Positions 1 to 7,122 of a DNA stretch of 13,927 bases are shown one piece after another. The stretch is from Hyphomicrobiales bacterium (GTDB lineage Bacteria; Pseudomonadota; Alphaproteobacteria; Rhizobiales; Kaistiaceae): NCBI GenBank assembly GCA_017305815.1, contig JAFKJZ010000447.1, positions 1 through 13,927 on the forward strand, written 5' to 3'. Position numbers and translations under genes: made by a program. Under the pieces are notes generated by a model, which did no database searches, was not told where the DNA came from, and saw only the letters and a program-made list of their open reading frames with translations. Within the stretch, counting starts at the first letter, position 1. Each line of letters begins with the position of its first letter.

Positions 1-716
1 TCATGGGCGCAGAACACCGCCGTCGGCGTGCCGCCATTGCGGAGATAGGCGAGAAACGGCCGCCGGAAGCCGCCGGCCTCGTCATAGACGATGTCCTCGA
101 CGACGCTTCCCGGCGTTTCCAGCATGCCGTCCTTGAAGCCGCGGAATCGCTCGAGCCGGCCGAGCGGCAGGCTCGATCCATGGATGAAGGCGACGTGGCG
201 GTGGCCGAGGCCGGTCAGCATGCGCGCGACGGCGACGCCGCTCTCCCAGTCGGCGCCGACGACATGGTCGAAACGAACCAGCGGTTCGACATAGCTGGCG
301 CAGACGACGGGAACGCCGCTGCGCGCCGCGATCTCGGCGATGTCGGCCGGCCGTGGCACCGCCAGGATCAGGCCGACGACGGAAGGATCGAGATTGGCGG
401 CGCCCGTCAGGTAGCGCGCCTGGCGCGGCACCACCGAATAGCCGAGCCGTTCCGCCTCGATCTCGGCGCCCTGCATGATGTTGAACCAGAGCTCGCTCTA
501 GACTGGATCGACCTCGCTGCGCACGAAAAGGATCTGGCCGACGGGATGCGCGGTCTCGGCATGGGCGCGATAGCCCATGGCGCGCGCGGCCTGCAGGACG
601 CGGCTCCGCGTCGACTCCGCCACCCCTGGCTTGCCCGACAGGGCGCGGGAGACCGAGAACTTCGACAGGCCGAGCCGGTCGGCCAGATCCTGGATCGTTA
701 CGCGCGTTGACGCCAT
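1..716 (-). pseudogene. LacI-family transcriptional regulator, amber-interrupted and cut by the window edge
   Basis: The protein starts at the ATG at 716, chosen because GGAG lies six bases upstream and the LacI helix-turn-helix follows at once (VTIQDLADRLG and SVSRALSGKPGV, about residues 6-31). Codon 73 is TAG (498-500). Past it the same frame stays open for about 165 codons to the left edge and reads as a normal periplasmic-binding-like effector domain (SELWFNIMQGAE, VVGLILAVPRP, VVGADWESGVAVA, HVAFIHGSSLP, GRLERFRGFKDGM). The gene is therefore a LacI regulator with one in-frame stop and an unseen C-terminus. The hinge is also unusual: the common YxPNxxAR segment is replaced by a shorter YRAHAETAHPVG. 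It is divergent from two enolase-superfamily genes, which it would be expected to control. A real pseudogene, a sequencing error or amber readthrough cannot be separated from sequence alone. Confidence 0.85.
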
Positions 717-743
717 GGCAGCTCCGTTCGGCTTCGTGCGCAC

Positions 744-772
744 CTTTGACGATGGCGGCACGGTTCTGTCAA
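744..772 (-). promoter_or_regulatory. candidate sigma70-type promoter of the interrupted LacI gene
   Basis: Read on the minus strand, a perfect -35 box TTGACA lies at 772-767. A 17-base spacer follows, then a weak -10 box TCAAAG at 749-744. The predicted start point would leave a leader of about 20 bases before the ATG at 716, containing the GGAG ribosome binding site. The -35 is strong and the -10 poor, so this is a candidate only. Confidence 0.35.
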
Positions 773-794
773 TCGGTGAGCGTCAAAAGTTACA

Positions 795-816
795 AAACAT
801 ATTGCGCTTCATGTTT
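795..816. promoter_or_regulatory. candidate LacI-type operator upstream of the enolase-superfamily pair
   Basis: An imperfect 22-bp dyad has outer arms AAACAT (795-800) and ATGTTT (811-816), perfect over six bases. Its centre falls exactly between C805 and G806. Counting inward, 8 of 11 half-site positions are symmetric. A central CpG is a hallmark of LacI-family operators. It sits in the AT-richer part of the divergent intergenic region, 56 bases before the ATG at 872. A second, overlapping inverted repeat, ATATTGC (799-805) with GCAATAG (818-824), is also present. The pairing with the neighbouring LacI gene is inference. Confidence 0.4.
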
Positions 817-871
817 GGCAATAGTAGCAACTTACATAACAACAAACAAACACTGCCGAGGAGGATACGAG

Positions 872-2182
872 ATGGCCGCATTGGACCAGCCGATCGAGAC
901 GATCGAGAACAATGTCCGCACGGGCTCGCGACCGAGCGCGCTGCGGATCACCGACATCCGCGTCGCCACCGTGGTCGGCCACGGCTACTATCCGATCCTC
1001 CGGATCGACACGAACCAGGGCATCTACGGCCTCGGCGAGGTGCGCGATGGCGCCAACCCTGACACCGCGCTTCGGCTGAAGCACCTTTTGATCGGCCAGA
1101 ACCCCTGCAACGTCGAATACCTGTTCAAGTCGATCAAGGCCTATGGCGGCGACAGCCGCGAGGCCGGCGGCGTCAGCGGTATCGAGATCGCGCTGATGGA
1201 TCTCGTCGGCAAGGCCTATGGCGTGCCGTGCTACCAGCTGCTCGGCGGCAAGTTCCGCGATCGCGTCCGCATCTATGGCGACACGCCGGCGCCACGCCAG
1301 CCGACGCCGGAGGCCTATGTCGAGGTCGTCAAGCAGCGCGCCGCGCTCGGCCTCACCTTCATCAAGTTCGACCTGCCGGGTCGTCTGTTCGAGGCGACGC
1401 CGGGCGCGCTGGTCGGCCGCGCCACCGAATTCGAGTATCCGCAATATAACCAGTGGTACGTGCCGGGCCGTGGCGCCGGCGCGCGGATCAGCCAGCGTGG
1501 CGTCGAGCTCGCTGCCGAGATCGCGGCGGCGGTGCGCGCCGCCGTCGGCGACGGGATCTCGCTCTGCACCGACCATTTCGGCGAGGGCTTCGTCACCGCC
1601 GACGAGGCGATCCGCATCGGCCAGGCGCTGGAGCCCTATAATCTTGCCTGGGTCGAGGATCCGCTGCCCTGGACCGATATCGCCAATCACAAGAAGGTGG
1701 CGGACGCGCTGCTGACGCCGGTGGCGGCCGGCGAGGATCTCTATCTCTGGGAGGGCTTCCGCGAGGCGATCGAGACGCGCGCCTTCGACATCATCCATCC
1801 CGACATGCTGTCCTCCGGCGGCCTGACCGAAACCAAGAAGATCGCCGACCACGCCGAGCGCTACGGCATCCCGACCGCGCTGCATGCCTGCTGCACGCCG
1901 ATCGGCTTCATGGCCAATGTCCATCTCGGCGCCTCGATCGCCAGCCTGATCGCCGTCGAGCACCACGGCCTCGACCAGGACTACTGGCCGAAGCTCGTGA
2001 CCGGTCTCGACGACGATTATCTGTCCGGCGGCTATGTTACGGTTCCCGACGCGCCCGGCCTCGGTGTCGATCTGAACGAGGAGGTCATCCGTGAAAACCT
2101 GCGCGAGGGCGCCAGCTATTTCGGCGATACGTCGGAATGGAACCGCCTGCGCGTCGGCTTCGACCGCGTCCCGCACGACTGA
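872..2182 (+). CDS. enolase-superfamily (mandelate racemase/muconate lactonizing type) enzyme, probable sugar-acid dehydratase
   Basis: The start is the ATG at 872, preceded by a GAGGAGGA ribosome binding site; the frame is open further upstream but reads as non-protein intergenic DNA. The 436-residue product has an N-terminal capping domain (about 24-140, with GIYGLGEVRDG and YQLLGGKFRDRVRIYGD) followed by the (beta/alpha)7-beta barrel. Candidate catalytic residues are K165 (FIKFD), metal ligands D234 (CTDHFGEGF), E262 (WVEDPLPW) and E288 (AAGEDLYLW), the D311/H338 dyad (HPDMLSSGG, TALHACCTP) and E363 (VEHHG). This is the usual Mg-dependent set for abstracting a proton alpha to a carboxylate, so an acid-sugar dehydratase or cycloisomerase is likely. 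The K-x-D form on strand 2 differs from mandelate racemase (KxK), so I do not name the substrate. It lies 66 bases from a second family member and is probably co-transcribed with it. Confidence 0.9.
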   Translation: MAALDQPIETIENNVRTGSRPSALRITDIRVATVVGHGYYPILRIDTNQGIYGLGEVRDGANPDTALRLKHLLIGQNPCNVEYLFKSIKAYGGDSREAGGVSGIEIALMDLVGKAYGVPCYQLLGGKFRDRVRIYGDTPAPRQPTPEAYVEVVKQRAALGLTFIKFDLPGRLFEATPGALVGRATEFEYPQYNQWYVPGRGAGARISQRGVELAAEIAAAVRAAVGDGISLCTDHFGEGFVTADEAIRIGQALEPYNLAWVEDPLPWTDIANHKKVADALLTPVAAGEDLYLWEGFREAIETRAFDIIHPDMLSSGGLTETKKIADHAERYGIPTALHACCTPIGFMANVHLGASIASLIAVEHHGLDQDYWPKLVTGLDDDYLSGGYVTVPDAPGLGVDLNEEVIRENLREGASYFGDTSEWNRLRVGFDRVPHD

Positions 2183-2248
2183 TCCGCCTGAAGCTTCCTG
2201 ATCGTCCTGAGAGTCGTCGTCCGTCCGCCGGGCACCGAGGGAATATCC

Positions 2249-3445
2249 ATGAAGATCACAGACCTGCGCTGCGCCGTGATCGGCAAGCATCCGATCGTCC
2301 GCATCGTCACCGACGAGGGGCTCTATGGCCTCGGCGAGGTGGAGTTCACCAAGACCTATCTGAAGCCGTTCGTGCTGCACTTTCGCGACGCGCTGATCGG
2401 CGAGGACCCGACCGACGTCGAGCGCGTCATGCTGCGCATCCGCCAGCGCGGCTCGTTCAAGCCCTATGGCGCCGCGGTCAGCGCCATCGAGCACGCGCTC
2501 TGGGACATTGCCGGCAAGGCGGCCGGCGTCCCCGTCTACAAGCTGCTCGGCGGCAAGGTCCGCGACAAGGTGCGGGTCTATAACGGCTCGATCCGCAAGA
2601 AGCGCAGCGGCGACCGGCCGGAAGACTATGCCGCCGATGTCAAATGGATGATGGAGCGGCCGGAAAACTTCTTCATGGTGAAGCAGGGCATCAGCTTCCA
2701 CTCCAACATGAAGACCAGCATCGAGGGCTTCCACTACGGCGTGTCGCAGCCGAACCACTATCATGGCGCGATGGACCAGGGCGTCATCAGCGAGCGCGGC
2801 TTCAACCATATGCTCGATTGCGTCGCCGCCATGAAGGAAGTGCTCGGCGACAAGGTCAGCCTGGCGCTCGATTGCGGCCCCGGCTGGATGCTGCCGGACG
2901 CCATCCGCTTCGCGCAGGCGGTGGAGAAATACAATCTGATGTGGCTCGAGGACATGCTGACCGGAGACTACGTGCCGTGGGTCAACCCGCAGGCCTATCG
3001 CGAGCTGACCACTTCGACCTCGACGCCGATCCACACCGGCGAGCAGATCTACCTGCGCCATAACTTCAAGGAGCTGATCGAGACGCAGGCCGTGCGCGTC
3101 GTCGGTCCCGATCCGGCCGATATCGGCGGCATCGCCGAGCTCAAATGGGTCGCCGAACACGCCTACATGCACTCGATCCTGATGGCGCCGCACGGCACCG
3201 CCAACGGCCTGCTCGGCCTCGGTGCGCTGATCAATGTCTGCGCCACTTTGCCGGCAAACTATATCGCCTTCGAATATCCGAGCGCCTCGGATCCGTTCTG
3301 GAGCGACATCGTCACCGGCCTGCCGAAGCAGATCGTCCGGGACAGCATGGTCGAGCTCTTGGAAGGGCCGGGCCTCGGCGTCGACATCGATGCGGAGGCG
3401 GCAAAGCCGTATCTCCGCGAGGAGGACGCCGGCTTCTTCGACTGA
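2249..3445 (+). CDS. second enolase-superfamily enzyme, galactonate/gluconate dehydratase-like
   Basis: The start ATG has GAGGGA six bases upstream. The 398-residue product shows the full fold: an N-terminal lid (GLYGLGEVEFTKTYL, ALWDIAGKAAGVPVYKLLGGKVRDKV) then the barrel. Candidate catalytic positions are K145 (FMVKQG), metal ligands D208 (ALDCGPGW), E234 (WLEDM) and E265 (TGEQIY), the D288/H315 pair (GPDPADIGG, MAPHGTANG) and E342 (FEYPSA). An insertion around residues 148-175 rich in His, Asn and Tyr (SFHSNMK, FHYGVSQPNHYHG) probably shapes the active-site mouth. It is clearly diverged from the enzyme at 872-2182, so the two are not a recent duplication and probably act on different substrates or consecutive steps. 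A dehydratase acting on an aldonic or aldaric acid is the best guess; the exact reaction is not shown by sequence. Confidence 0.88.
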   Translation: MKITDLRCAVIGKHPIVRIVTDEGLYGLGEVEFTKTYLKPFVLHFRDALIGEDPTDVERVMLRIRQRGSFKPYGAAVSAIEHALWDIAGKAAGVPVYKLLGGKVRDKVRVYNGSIRKKRSGDRPEDYAADVKWMMERPENFFMVKQGISFHSNMKTSIEGFHYGVSQPNHYHGAMDQGVISERGFNHMLDCVAAMKEVLGDKVSLALDCGPGWMLPDAIRFAQAVEKYNLMWLEDMLTGDYVPWVNPQAYRELTTSTSTPIHTGEQIYLRHNFKELIETQAVRVVGPDPADIGGIAELKWVAEHAYMHSILMAPHGTANGLLGLGALINVCATLPANYIAFEYPSASDPFWSDIVTGLPKQIVRDSMVELLEGPGLGVDIDAEAAKPYLREEDAGFFD

Positions 3446-3500
3446 GCGGTCGGGGTCCCGCCGATGGCGAGGGCCGGCCCGGATCGTGTTTCGTGGACAG

Positions 3501-3539
3501 GGCGCCGCCGGTGATCTCCTCGCCGCCGGCGTCCTTTTT
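3501..3539 (+). terminator. candidate intrinsic terminator after the enolase-superfamily pair
   Basis: GGCGCCG (3501-3507) pairs with CGGCG-T-CC (3527-3534), with one bulged T. A further inner pairing CGG/CCG falls within the loop. The stem is followed directly by five T residues (3535-3539). It lies 56 bases past the stop of the second enzyme and before the promoter of the next gene, where a terminator would be expected. The T-tract is short and the stem imperfect. Confidence 0.5.
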
Positions 3540-3617
3540 GTCTGGCCGATGAAAGCCTCAGGAGCAGGCTCCCAGGGGAGGGCCGTCGCCGGAAAGCTCG
3601 GCCGTCGAGATGGCCGA

Positions 3618-3646
3618 TTGACAGCCGCCATGGCCGCATGCATTTT
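3618..3646 (+). promoter_or_regulatory. candidate promoter of the intact LacI-family gene
   Basis: A perfect -35 box TTGACA (3618-3623) is followed by a 17-base spacer and a weak -10 CATTTT (3641-3646). The predicted start point falls about 3653-3655, in the middle of the dyad at 3646-3663, which is a good place for repression. The poor -10 keeps confidence moderate. Confidence 0.4.
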
Positions 3647-3663
3647 GGGTAAACGATAACTCA
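3646..3663. promoter_or_regulatory. candidate LacI-type operator (autoregulation)
   Basis: The 18-bp sequence TGGGTAAACGATAACTCA is an imperfect dyad centred on CpG (C3654/G3655), with 6 of 9 half-site positions symmetric (TG-G-T-A-C against its complement). The layout resembles LacI/GntR-family operators of the type TnAnCGnTnA. It ends 13 bases before the start codon at 3677 and overlaps the predicted transcription start. Binding by the adjacent regulator is inferred. Confidence 0.45.
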
Positions 3664-3676
3664 GAGCCAAATACCA

Positions 3677-4687
3677 ATGGCCGACGCCAAAGTCTCATTG
3701 CAGGATATTGCCGGCCGGCTGGGCGTCTCGGTGAAAACCGTTTCGGGCGCGCTGCATGGTGGCTCCATCCGCATGTCGGACGAGACGCGCCAGAAGATCA
3801 AGGCTCTGGCGGATGAGCTCGGCTATGTCCCCAATCTGGTGGCGCGCGGCATGCGCCAGGGCTTCCTGCCGATCCTTGGCATCGTGGCCGACGGCCTGAT
3901 CACCCAGCCCTTCGCCACCGAGATCATGCGCTCCTTCGACAACGCCGCCCGCGCCGACGGGCTCTCGGTCGTCGTCACCAATATCGGTGGCCGCACGATC
4001 GAGGCGAGCGTCGCCGAATTGCAGCGGCTGATGCCGCGCACCATCGCCTATGCCAGCATGTACCATCAGGTCGTCGCCATTCCGGATTCGCTGCGCGGCG
4101 TCATCTCGCTGATGATCAACTGCCGCGACGAGGCGGGCGTCATCCCCTCGCTGGTGCCGGCAGAGCACGACGCCGCCGAGACGATCGTCGAGCATCTTTT
4201 CACGCATGAACGGCAGAAAATCGCCTTTTTGAACCTGCCGGGCCTGATCGCCGCGCGGATGCGCGAGGACGGCTTTCGCGCCGCCCATGCCGCCCGCGGC
4301 ATCGAGATCAACGAGGCCTGGATCCTGCCGGCGACGCGCGGGCCGCTTTATGCGGATCGGGCCCGCAGCCTCGTGCGCGAGCATGTCGCGGCGCTGTTTT
4401 CCGGGCCCGCGCGGCCGGATGCGATCCTTTGCGGGAATGACCGCGTTGCCATGGAAGTCTATGGCGCGCTGCGGCGGCAGGGGCTCGAGATCCCCGACGA
4501 CGTCGCCATCGCCAGCTTCGACAACCAGGTCGAGATCGCGGCCAGGCTGGATCCGCCGCTGACGACAATGGAACTGCCGCACCGCGCCATCGGCCGGCGC
4601 GCCGGCGAGATCCTGTCCGGCCATCGCAAGCCGACGCAGAAGATCGATGAAATTCCGTTCCGGCTCGTGGAGCGTGCCTCGGTCTGA
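3677..4687 (+). CDS. LacI-family transcriptional repressor of the beta-fructoside uptake operon
   Basis: This intact 336-residue protein has the normal length for the family. Residues 6-27 form the helix-turn-helix (VSLQDIAGRLGVSVKTVSGAL). The hinge is YVPNLVARGMRQG (50-62), matching the YxPNxxAR pattern. The rest is the periplasmic-binding-like effector domain (ILGIVADGL, AIASFDNQVEIAARLDPPLTTMELP, near residues 67-73 and 275-300). The ribosome binding site is weak, so the start rests on the position of the DNA-binding domain. The gene ends 57 bases before a solute-binding protein gene in the same direction. The family role and this layout make it the likely sugar-responsive repressor of the downstream ABC/GH32 genes and of itself. 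The effector, perhaps a beta-fructoside or a fructose derivative, cannot be read from sequence. Confidence 0.9.
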   Translation: MADAKVSLQDIAGRLGVSVKTVSGALHGGSIRMSDETRQKIKALADELGYVPNLVARGMRQGFLPILGIVADGLITQPFATEIMRSFDNAARADGLSVVVTNIGGRTIEASVAELQRLMPRTIAYASMYHQVVAIPDSLRGVISLMINCRDEAGVIPSLVPAEHDAAETIVEHLFTHERQKIAFLNLPGLIAARMREDGFRAAHAARGIEINEAWILPATRGPLYADRARSLVREHVAALFSGPARPDAILCGNDRVAMEVYGALRRQGLEIPDDVAIASFDNQVEIAARLDPPLTTMELPHRAIGRRAGEILSGHRKPTQKIDEIPFRLVERASV

Positions 4688-4744
4688 GGCCGGAGAGCCG
4701 GACGGTTGAATTGAGCAAAACGGGTAGATTGGGAGGAGTATGGA

Positions 4745-6058
4745 ATGTCCAATATTCTGGGTAATCGTTTACTGAAGTCTCTCGGCGCCGTATCGGCGCT
4801 GAGCATCGCGGTCGGGGCAGGGCTTGCGGGCGCCCAGGCGGCCGAGCTCAAGGTGATGTTCCAGGGCGACCCCTATGAGATCACCGTCATCACCGATGTC
4901 GCCAAGCGCTTCGAGGCCGCCAATCCCGGCACCACCGTGCAGCTGATCAACACGCCGCACGACGCCTACAACGAAAAGATCGGCGCCGCCGTTTCCGCCG
5001 GCTCGCTGCCCGACATCCTGCAGCTCGATGCGCCGTTCCTGGCCAATTATGTCTGGTCCGGCTTCCTGCAGCCGGTCGGTGGCCTGCTCGACAAGGCGCT
5101 GGTCGACGATATGACGGCGTCGAACGTCGCCCAGGGCACCTATCCCATCGACAAGGAGCTCTATGCCATCGGCCTGACCGACAGCACGGTCGCGCTCTAT
5201 GGCAGCCGCAAGCAGCTCGAAGAGCTGAAGATCCGCATCCCGACCTCGGTCGAGGATGCCTGGACGCGCGAGGAGTTCGAGGCGGCGCTGAAGACGCTGT
5301 CGACGGCGCCCGGCGTCAAGTGGCCGCTCGACCTGTTCCGCTCCTACGGCACCAAGACCGAGTGGATCACCTACGCCTATGAGCCGATCCTCGTCTCGAT
5401 GGGCTGCGACGTGATCGACCGCACCAACTGGAAGGCGACCGGCACGCTCGACGGCAAGGCCTGCGTCGACGCGGCGACCGAGATGCAGGGCTGGGTCAAG
5501 CAGGGCTGGGTCGTGCCGCAGTCGGCGGGACAGAACCAGTTCTATGCCGAGGGCCGTCCGGCCGCGCTCGCCTGGGGCGGCCACTGGTTCTATGCCGAGG
5601 CCAGCGCCAAGATGGGCGACGACGTCGTCGTCATGCCGTTGCCGAAGTTCGGCGAGAAGGGCGTCAGCCCGAACGGCACCTGGATCTGGTCGGTCGCCAA
5701 GACGGCTTCCGATCCCGCCGCCGCCGGCAAGTTCCTGAGCTTCATGCTGCAGGATCCGGCCTATCGCGACGCCTACAAGGCGCATGCCGGCTTCCCCGGC
5801 CTGAAGTCCTTCGCCGCCGCTTCGCCGCTCTACGCCGACAAGGGCGCCATGGCCGTCGCTTTCGAGCAGGCCGGCAAGAGCGCCGTCGCGCGTCCGCCGC
5901 ATCCGGCCTATCCGACCATCACGCTCGCCTTCCAGAACGCGATGACCAACATCTTCGACGGCGCCGATCCGCAGGCCGAGCTTAGCAAGGCCGCCAAGAA
6001 GATCGACGACGATATCCTCGACAATGACGGCTACGAGCCGTTCGGCAAGGCCGAGTAA
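4745..6058 (+). CDS. ABC transporter sugar-binding periplasmic protein (CUT1-type)
   Basis: The start ATG is six bases after a strong GGGAGGAG ribosome binding site. The 437-residue protein begins with a Sec signal peptide: RLLK, a hydrophobic run (about 12-29), and probable cleavage after AQA at residue 32. There is no lipobox cysteine, so a soluble periplasmic protein is expected. The mature part has the extracellular solute-binding family 1 pattern: ELKVMFQGDPYE, VAKRFEAANPGTTVQL, AVSAGSLPDILQLDAPFLANYVWSG split over residues 33-107, and a C-terminal AAKKIDDDIL typical of the family. It heads an operon with two permeases and a GH32 hydrolase, so the ligand is probably sucrose or a short beta-fructooligosaccharide; this is inference from context. 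Two stem-loops directly downstream could favour its expression over the permeases. Confidence 0.92.
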   Translation: MSNILGNRLLKSLGAVSALSIAVGAGLAGAQAAELKVMFQGDPYEITVITDVAKRFEAANPGTTVQLINTPHDAYNEKIGAAVSAGSLPDILQLDAPFLANYVWSGFLQPVGGLLDKALVDDMTASNVAQGTYPIDKELYAIGLTDSTVALYGSRKQLEELKIRIPTSVEDAWTREEFEAALKTLSTAPGVKWPLDLFRSYGTKTEWITYAYEPILVSMGCDVIDRTNWKATGTLDGKACVDAATEMQGWVKQGWVVPQSAGQNQFYAEGRPAALAWGGHWFYAEASAKMGDDVVVMPLPKFGEKGVSPNGTWIWSVAKTASDPAAAGKFLSFMLQDPAYRDAYKAHAGFPGLKSFAAASPLYADKGAMAVAFEQAGKSAVARPPHPAYPTITLAFQNAMTNIFDGADPQAELSKAAKKIDDDILDNDGYEPFGKAE

Positions 6059-6073
6059 CCCTCGGCGAAGTCC

Positions 6074-6093
6074 GGTCGCGCCGAGGCGCGGCC
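6074..6093 (+). repeat. GC-rich stem-loop 1 between binding-protein and permease genes
   Basis: GGTCGCGC (6074-6081) pairs with GCGCGGCC (6086-6093), with one G-T wobble, around a CGAG loop. It starts 15 bases after the stop of the solute-binding gene. There is no T-tract after it. It is likely an mRNA-stabilising or attenuating element, related in sequence to the next stem-loop. Confidence 0.6.
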
Positions 6094-6114
6094 CCAAACC
6101 ACCATGATAGAAGA

Positions 6115-6142
6115 CCCGGCCGCGCCCCGAAGCGCGGCCGGG
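6115..6142 (+). repeat. GC-rich stem-loop 2 between binding-protein and permease genes
   Basis: CCCGGCCGCGC (6115-6125) pairs perfectly with GCGCGGCCGGG (6132-6142) around the loop CCCGAA, giving an 11-bp GC-only stem. No T-tract follows, so it is not a classic intrinsic terminator. It shares GCGCGGCC with stem-loop 1. Position and form fit the 3-prime protective hairpins known between binding-protein and permease genes in ABC operons such as malE-malF. Confidence 0.7.
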
Positions 6143-6168
6143 AAACAAGCTCCCGGGAGGGCATCATC

Positions 6169-7122
6169 ATGTCGAGCCAAGCGTCCCCCATGCCGGGTTC
6201 GGCATCGCCGGGGCCCATTCGCGCCGCCAGGCGCCGGAAGCCGCCCATATGGGGCGGCCGCCTGCAGGAATTGGGCATGCTGCTGCCCGCCTGCATCCTG
6301 ATCACCATCTTCCTGTTGGTGCCGTTCCTGTCGTCCTTCGAGATCGCGCTGACCAATCAGCGCCTGATCCCGCGCCCGGTGCCGGTGCGCTTCGTCGGCC
6401 TCGACAACTTCACCCGCATCCTGACCGATCCGGCCTTCTGGACGGCGCTCTGGAACGTCACCCGCTTCACCATCATGGTACTGCCGGTGCAGTGCGGCTT
6501 CGCGCTCGCCATCGCGCTGCTCCTGAATCAGAAGCTGCCTTTCCGCAATTTCTTCCGCGGCATGTTCTTCCTGCCGGCGATCACCTCGATGGTCGTCGTC
6601 TGCGTGATCTGGTCAACCTTGTTCCAGTATCCGACCGGTCCGTTCAACCAGATCGTCGGCTTTCTGTCGTTCGGCCTGGTCGGCCCGATCGACTGGCTCG
6701 GTGACCCGGCCTGGGCGATGCCGTCGATCGTGCTGCTCTCGGCCTGGCAGGCCTATGGCTTCCAGATGATCGTCTATCTGGCCGGACTGCAGAACATCTC
6801 CGAGCAGCTCTATGAGGCGGCCGAGCTCGATGGCGCCAATCGCTGGCAGCGCTTCTGGCACGTCACCATGCCGAGCCTGCGCCAGACGCATATCTTCGTG
6901 CTGATCATCACCACTATCCAGGCGTTCAAGCTGTTCACCCAGGTGAACATCCTGACCCAGGGCGGACCGCGCGGCACCACCGATACGCTGGTCCACTACA
7001 TGTTCACCGCCGGCTTCGTCGACCAGCGGCTCGGCCTCGCCTCGGCCGTCGCCATCCTGCTCTTCCTTATCGTGCTGGTCGTCTCGCTCGTTCAGCGCTT
7101 CGTCGTGAGGGATCGTCGATGA
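6169..7122 (+). CDS. ABC sugar transporter permease, MalF/UgpA-like
   Basis: The start ATG lies eight bases after GGGAGG. The 317-residue inner-membrane protein has a basic, proline-rich N-terminus (RAARRRKPP) and about six hydrophobic segments, with the first at about 35-57. The cytoplasmic EAA loop (EAAELDGANRWQRFWHVTMP, from residue 216) is the site that contacts the ATPase. The ILTQGGPRGTTDTLVHYMF stretch is typical of CUT1 first permeases. Its stop overlaps the start of the next permease by four bases (ATGA), pointing to translational coupling. The ribosome binding site lies inside the palindrome CTCCCGGGAG (6150-6159). It forms the channel with the permease at 7119. Confidence 0.93.
   Translation: MSSQASPMPGSASPGPIRAARRRKPPIWGGRLQELGMLLPACILITIFLLVPFLSSFEIALTNQRLIPRPVPVRFVGLDNFTRILTDPAFWTALWNVTRFTIMVLPVQCGFALAIALLLNQKLPFRNFFRGMFFLPAITSMVVVCVIWSTLFQYPTGPFNQIVGFLSFGLVGPIDWLGDPAWAMPSIVLLSAWQAYGFQMIVYLAGLQNISEQLYEAAELDGANRWQRFWHVTMPSLRQTHIFVLIITTIQAFKLFTQVNILTQGGPRGTTDTLVHYMFTAGFVDQRLGLASAVAILLFLIVLVVSLVQRFVVRDRR

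Noticed and set aside
3..710. 235-codon plus-strand open frame at the left edge
   Set aside because: It is antisense to the LacI regulator, whose minus-strand translation is clearly family-like even past the amber codon.
809..3670. Very long open frame of 953 codons on the minus strand opposite the enolase-superfamily pair
   Set aside because: It spans two genes and their gap, shows no recognisable domain, and is the expected antisense shadow of GC-rich codon use; both plus-strand genes have full catalytic motifs and ribosome binding sites.
4688..4744. Possible second operator and promoter before the solute-binding gene (TGAGCAAAACGGGTA region)
   Set aside because: Half-site symmetry around the CpG is only about 4 of 9 and the promoter boxes (TTGAAT, TTGGGA) are poor.
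4769..6148. 459-codon minus-strand open frame opposite the solute-binding gene
   Set aside because: Antisense shadow with no domain; the plus-strand protein has a signal peptide and family motifs.
6150..6159. Palindrome CTCCCGGGAG over the ribosome binding site of the first permease as a riboswitch-like element
   Set aside because: It can form only a 3-bp stem with a 4-base loop, too weak to call a regulatory switch by itself.
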